In this document: positions 33,341 through 33,688 of the stretch, in pieces
Layout of the letters: each line of letters starts with the position of its first letter
How positions within the stretch are numbered: position 1 is the stretch's first letter
Program-made: the position numbers and the translations under genes
Assembly: GCA_026710625.1 (NCBI GenBank)
Contig: JAPOQQ010000029.1
Location: 1-33,688 of the forward strand
Direction of reading: 5' to 3'
Source of the DNA: Candidatus Dadabacteria bacterium
GTDB taxonomy: Bacteria > Desulfobacterota_D > UBA1144 > Nemesobacterales > Nemesobacteraceae
DNA: 33,688 bases
The notes under the pieces: model-generated
What the model was told of the DNA's origin: nothing
What the model saw: only the letters and a program-made list of their open reading frames with translations
Databases searched by the model: none

Positions 33341-33396
33341 TATGGTGATAATACCTGTTTTGGTGAAAATGTCAAGAATTTTCACCAAAAACCATA
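33341..33396. promoter_or_regulatory. Nested inverted-repeat operator of the AbiE-like operon
   Basis: TTTTGGTGAAAAT (33358-33370) and ATTTTCACCAAAA (33378-33390) form a perfect 13-bp inverted repeat with a 7-base spacer. An outer pair TATGGT (33341-33346) and ACCATA (33391-33396) is nested around it. It covers the promoter of the antitoxin gene, as expected for an autorepressor site. Confidence 0.65.
33348..33375 (-). promoter_or_regulatory. Promoter of the AbiE-like operon
   Basis: On the - strand a perfect -35 TTGACA (33375-33370), a 16-bp spacer and TATTAT (33353-33348). The -35 begins in the loop of the inverted repeat and one arm fills the spacer, so a bound repressor would block RNA polymerase. 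Transcription from about 33341 leaves almost no leader before the ATG at 33338. Confidence 0.65.
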
Positions 33397-33688
33397 TCTT
33401 CATCAGCCGTTGAAAAGAATCATATGCTGAAAACTTTGCGATTACCTGCATCAATAAAGCACTAGAGAAGATAATTTTTGAAATTCACAAAAGGTATTTC
33501 AGGGATATTCCAAACCTGTCACGTTGATGGTATTCACAAAAAACTACAATTTAAAATAGTCGATTCAGGGCATTTTGATTAATCGGTTCGTGTACAGTGT
33601 TGAGCTCTATTGAACTTGAGGGTTTATTTCCCTTAACTTGAGTCCTCGTTAGTTCAACATATTCGTAATGAATAGGATCTTTTGCACA
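33397..33688. other. AT-rich end of window, no gene seen
   Basis: No open frame of useful length. ATTCACAAAA occurs twice (33483-33492 and 33532-33541) and AACTTGAG twice near 33614 and 33637. No tRNA end, integrase or attachment site is recognised. The low GC matches the foreign character of the AbiE-like pair. Confidence 0.4.

Noticed and set aside
1-33688. CRISPR arrays, insertion sequences, rRNA or tRNA genes
   Set aside because: No regularly spaced repeats, transposase, rRNA or cloverleaf-forming sequence was recognised by reading either strand.

Overview
The window looks like a chromosomal segment of a Gram-negative bacterium of mid-to-high GC. Outer-membrane-type genes (an MltA lytic transglycosylase, a PpiD/SurA-like chaperone) and a full-length SecA with a SEC-C zinc tail point to a diderm. 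Core genes use AGG/AGA (Arg) and ATA (Ile) heavily, several use TTG or GTG starts, and cofD implies coenzyme F420 chemistry. A deeply branching proteobacterial-type or Dadabacteria/Desulfobacterota-like lineage would fit, but that placement is inference only.

Layout: (1) 1-2866: tail of an upstream gene, a duplicated CMD/AhpD-like protein, then mnmE flanked by two perfect copies of the ParB-binding site parS (TGTTTCACGTGAAACA). The first parS is the centre of a 32-bp perfect palindrome that runs into eight Ts, so it also looks like a terminator. (2) 2867-7644: pheT, ihfA, DUF502 membrane protein and tilS, tightly packed on the + strand. (3) 7641-12015: ROK sugar kinase (-), mltA plus sucrase/ferredoxin-like protein (+), cofD (-). 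(4) 12166-20796: ppiD-like chaperone, smc, secA and a small membrane protein (+). (5) 20826-22533: pterin/folate genes (PCD dehydratase, folK, folD). (6) 22777-24252: two divergent genes, a multi-spanning membrane protein and a small membrane-anchored HExxH protein, with codon use unlike their neighbours. (7) 24288-29180: thiD, a DUF35-like OB-fold protein without its zinc cysteines, a phosphohexomutase, and trpE-trpG. (8) 29535-33688: an accessory end with a KefB/C-type cation:proton antiporter and an AbiE-type (type IV) toxin-antitoxin pair. The pair has its own promoter inside a 13-bp inverted repeat.

The most notable theme is chromosome organisation. Two parS sites (ParB loading points that recruit SMC) lie about 12 kb from smc itself, and mnmE is a common origin-proximal gene, so the window is probably near the replication origin. 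parA, parB, dnaA and convincing DnaA boxes were not seen. A second theme is compact promoters: symmetric -10 elements between divergent genes (phosphohexomutase/trpE, PCD/folK) and promoters placed so close to start codons that the mRNAs would be almost leaderless (PCD, AbiEi-like antitoxin, possibly mnmE).
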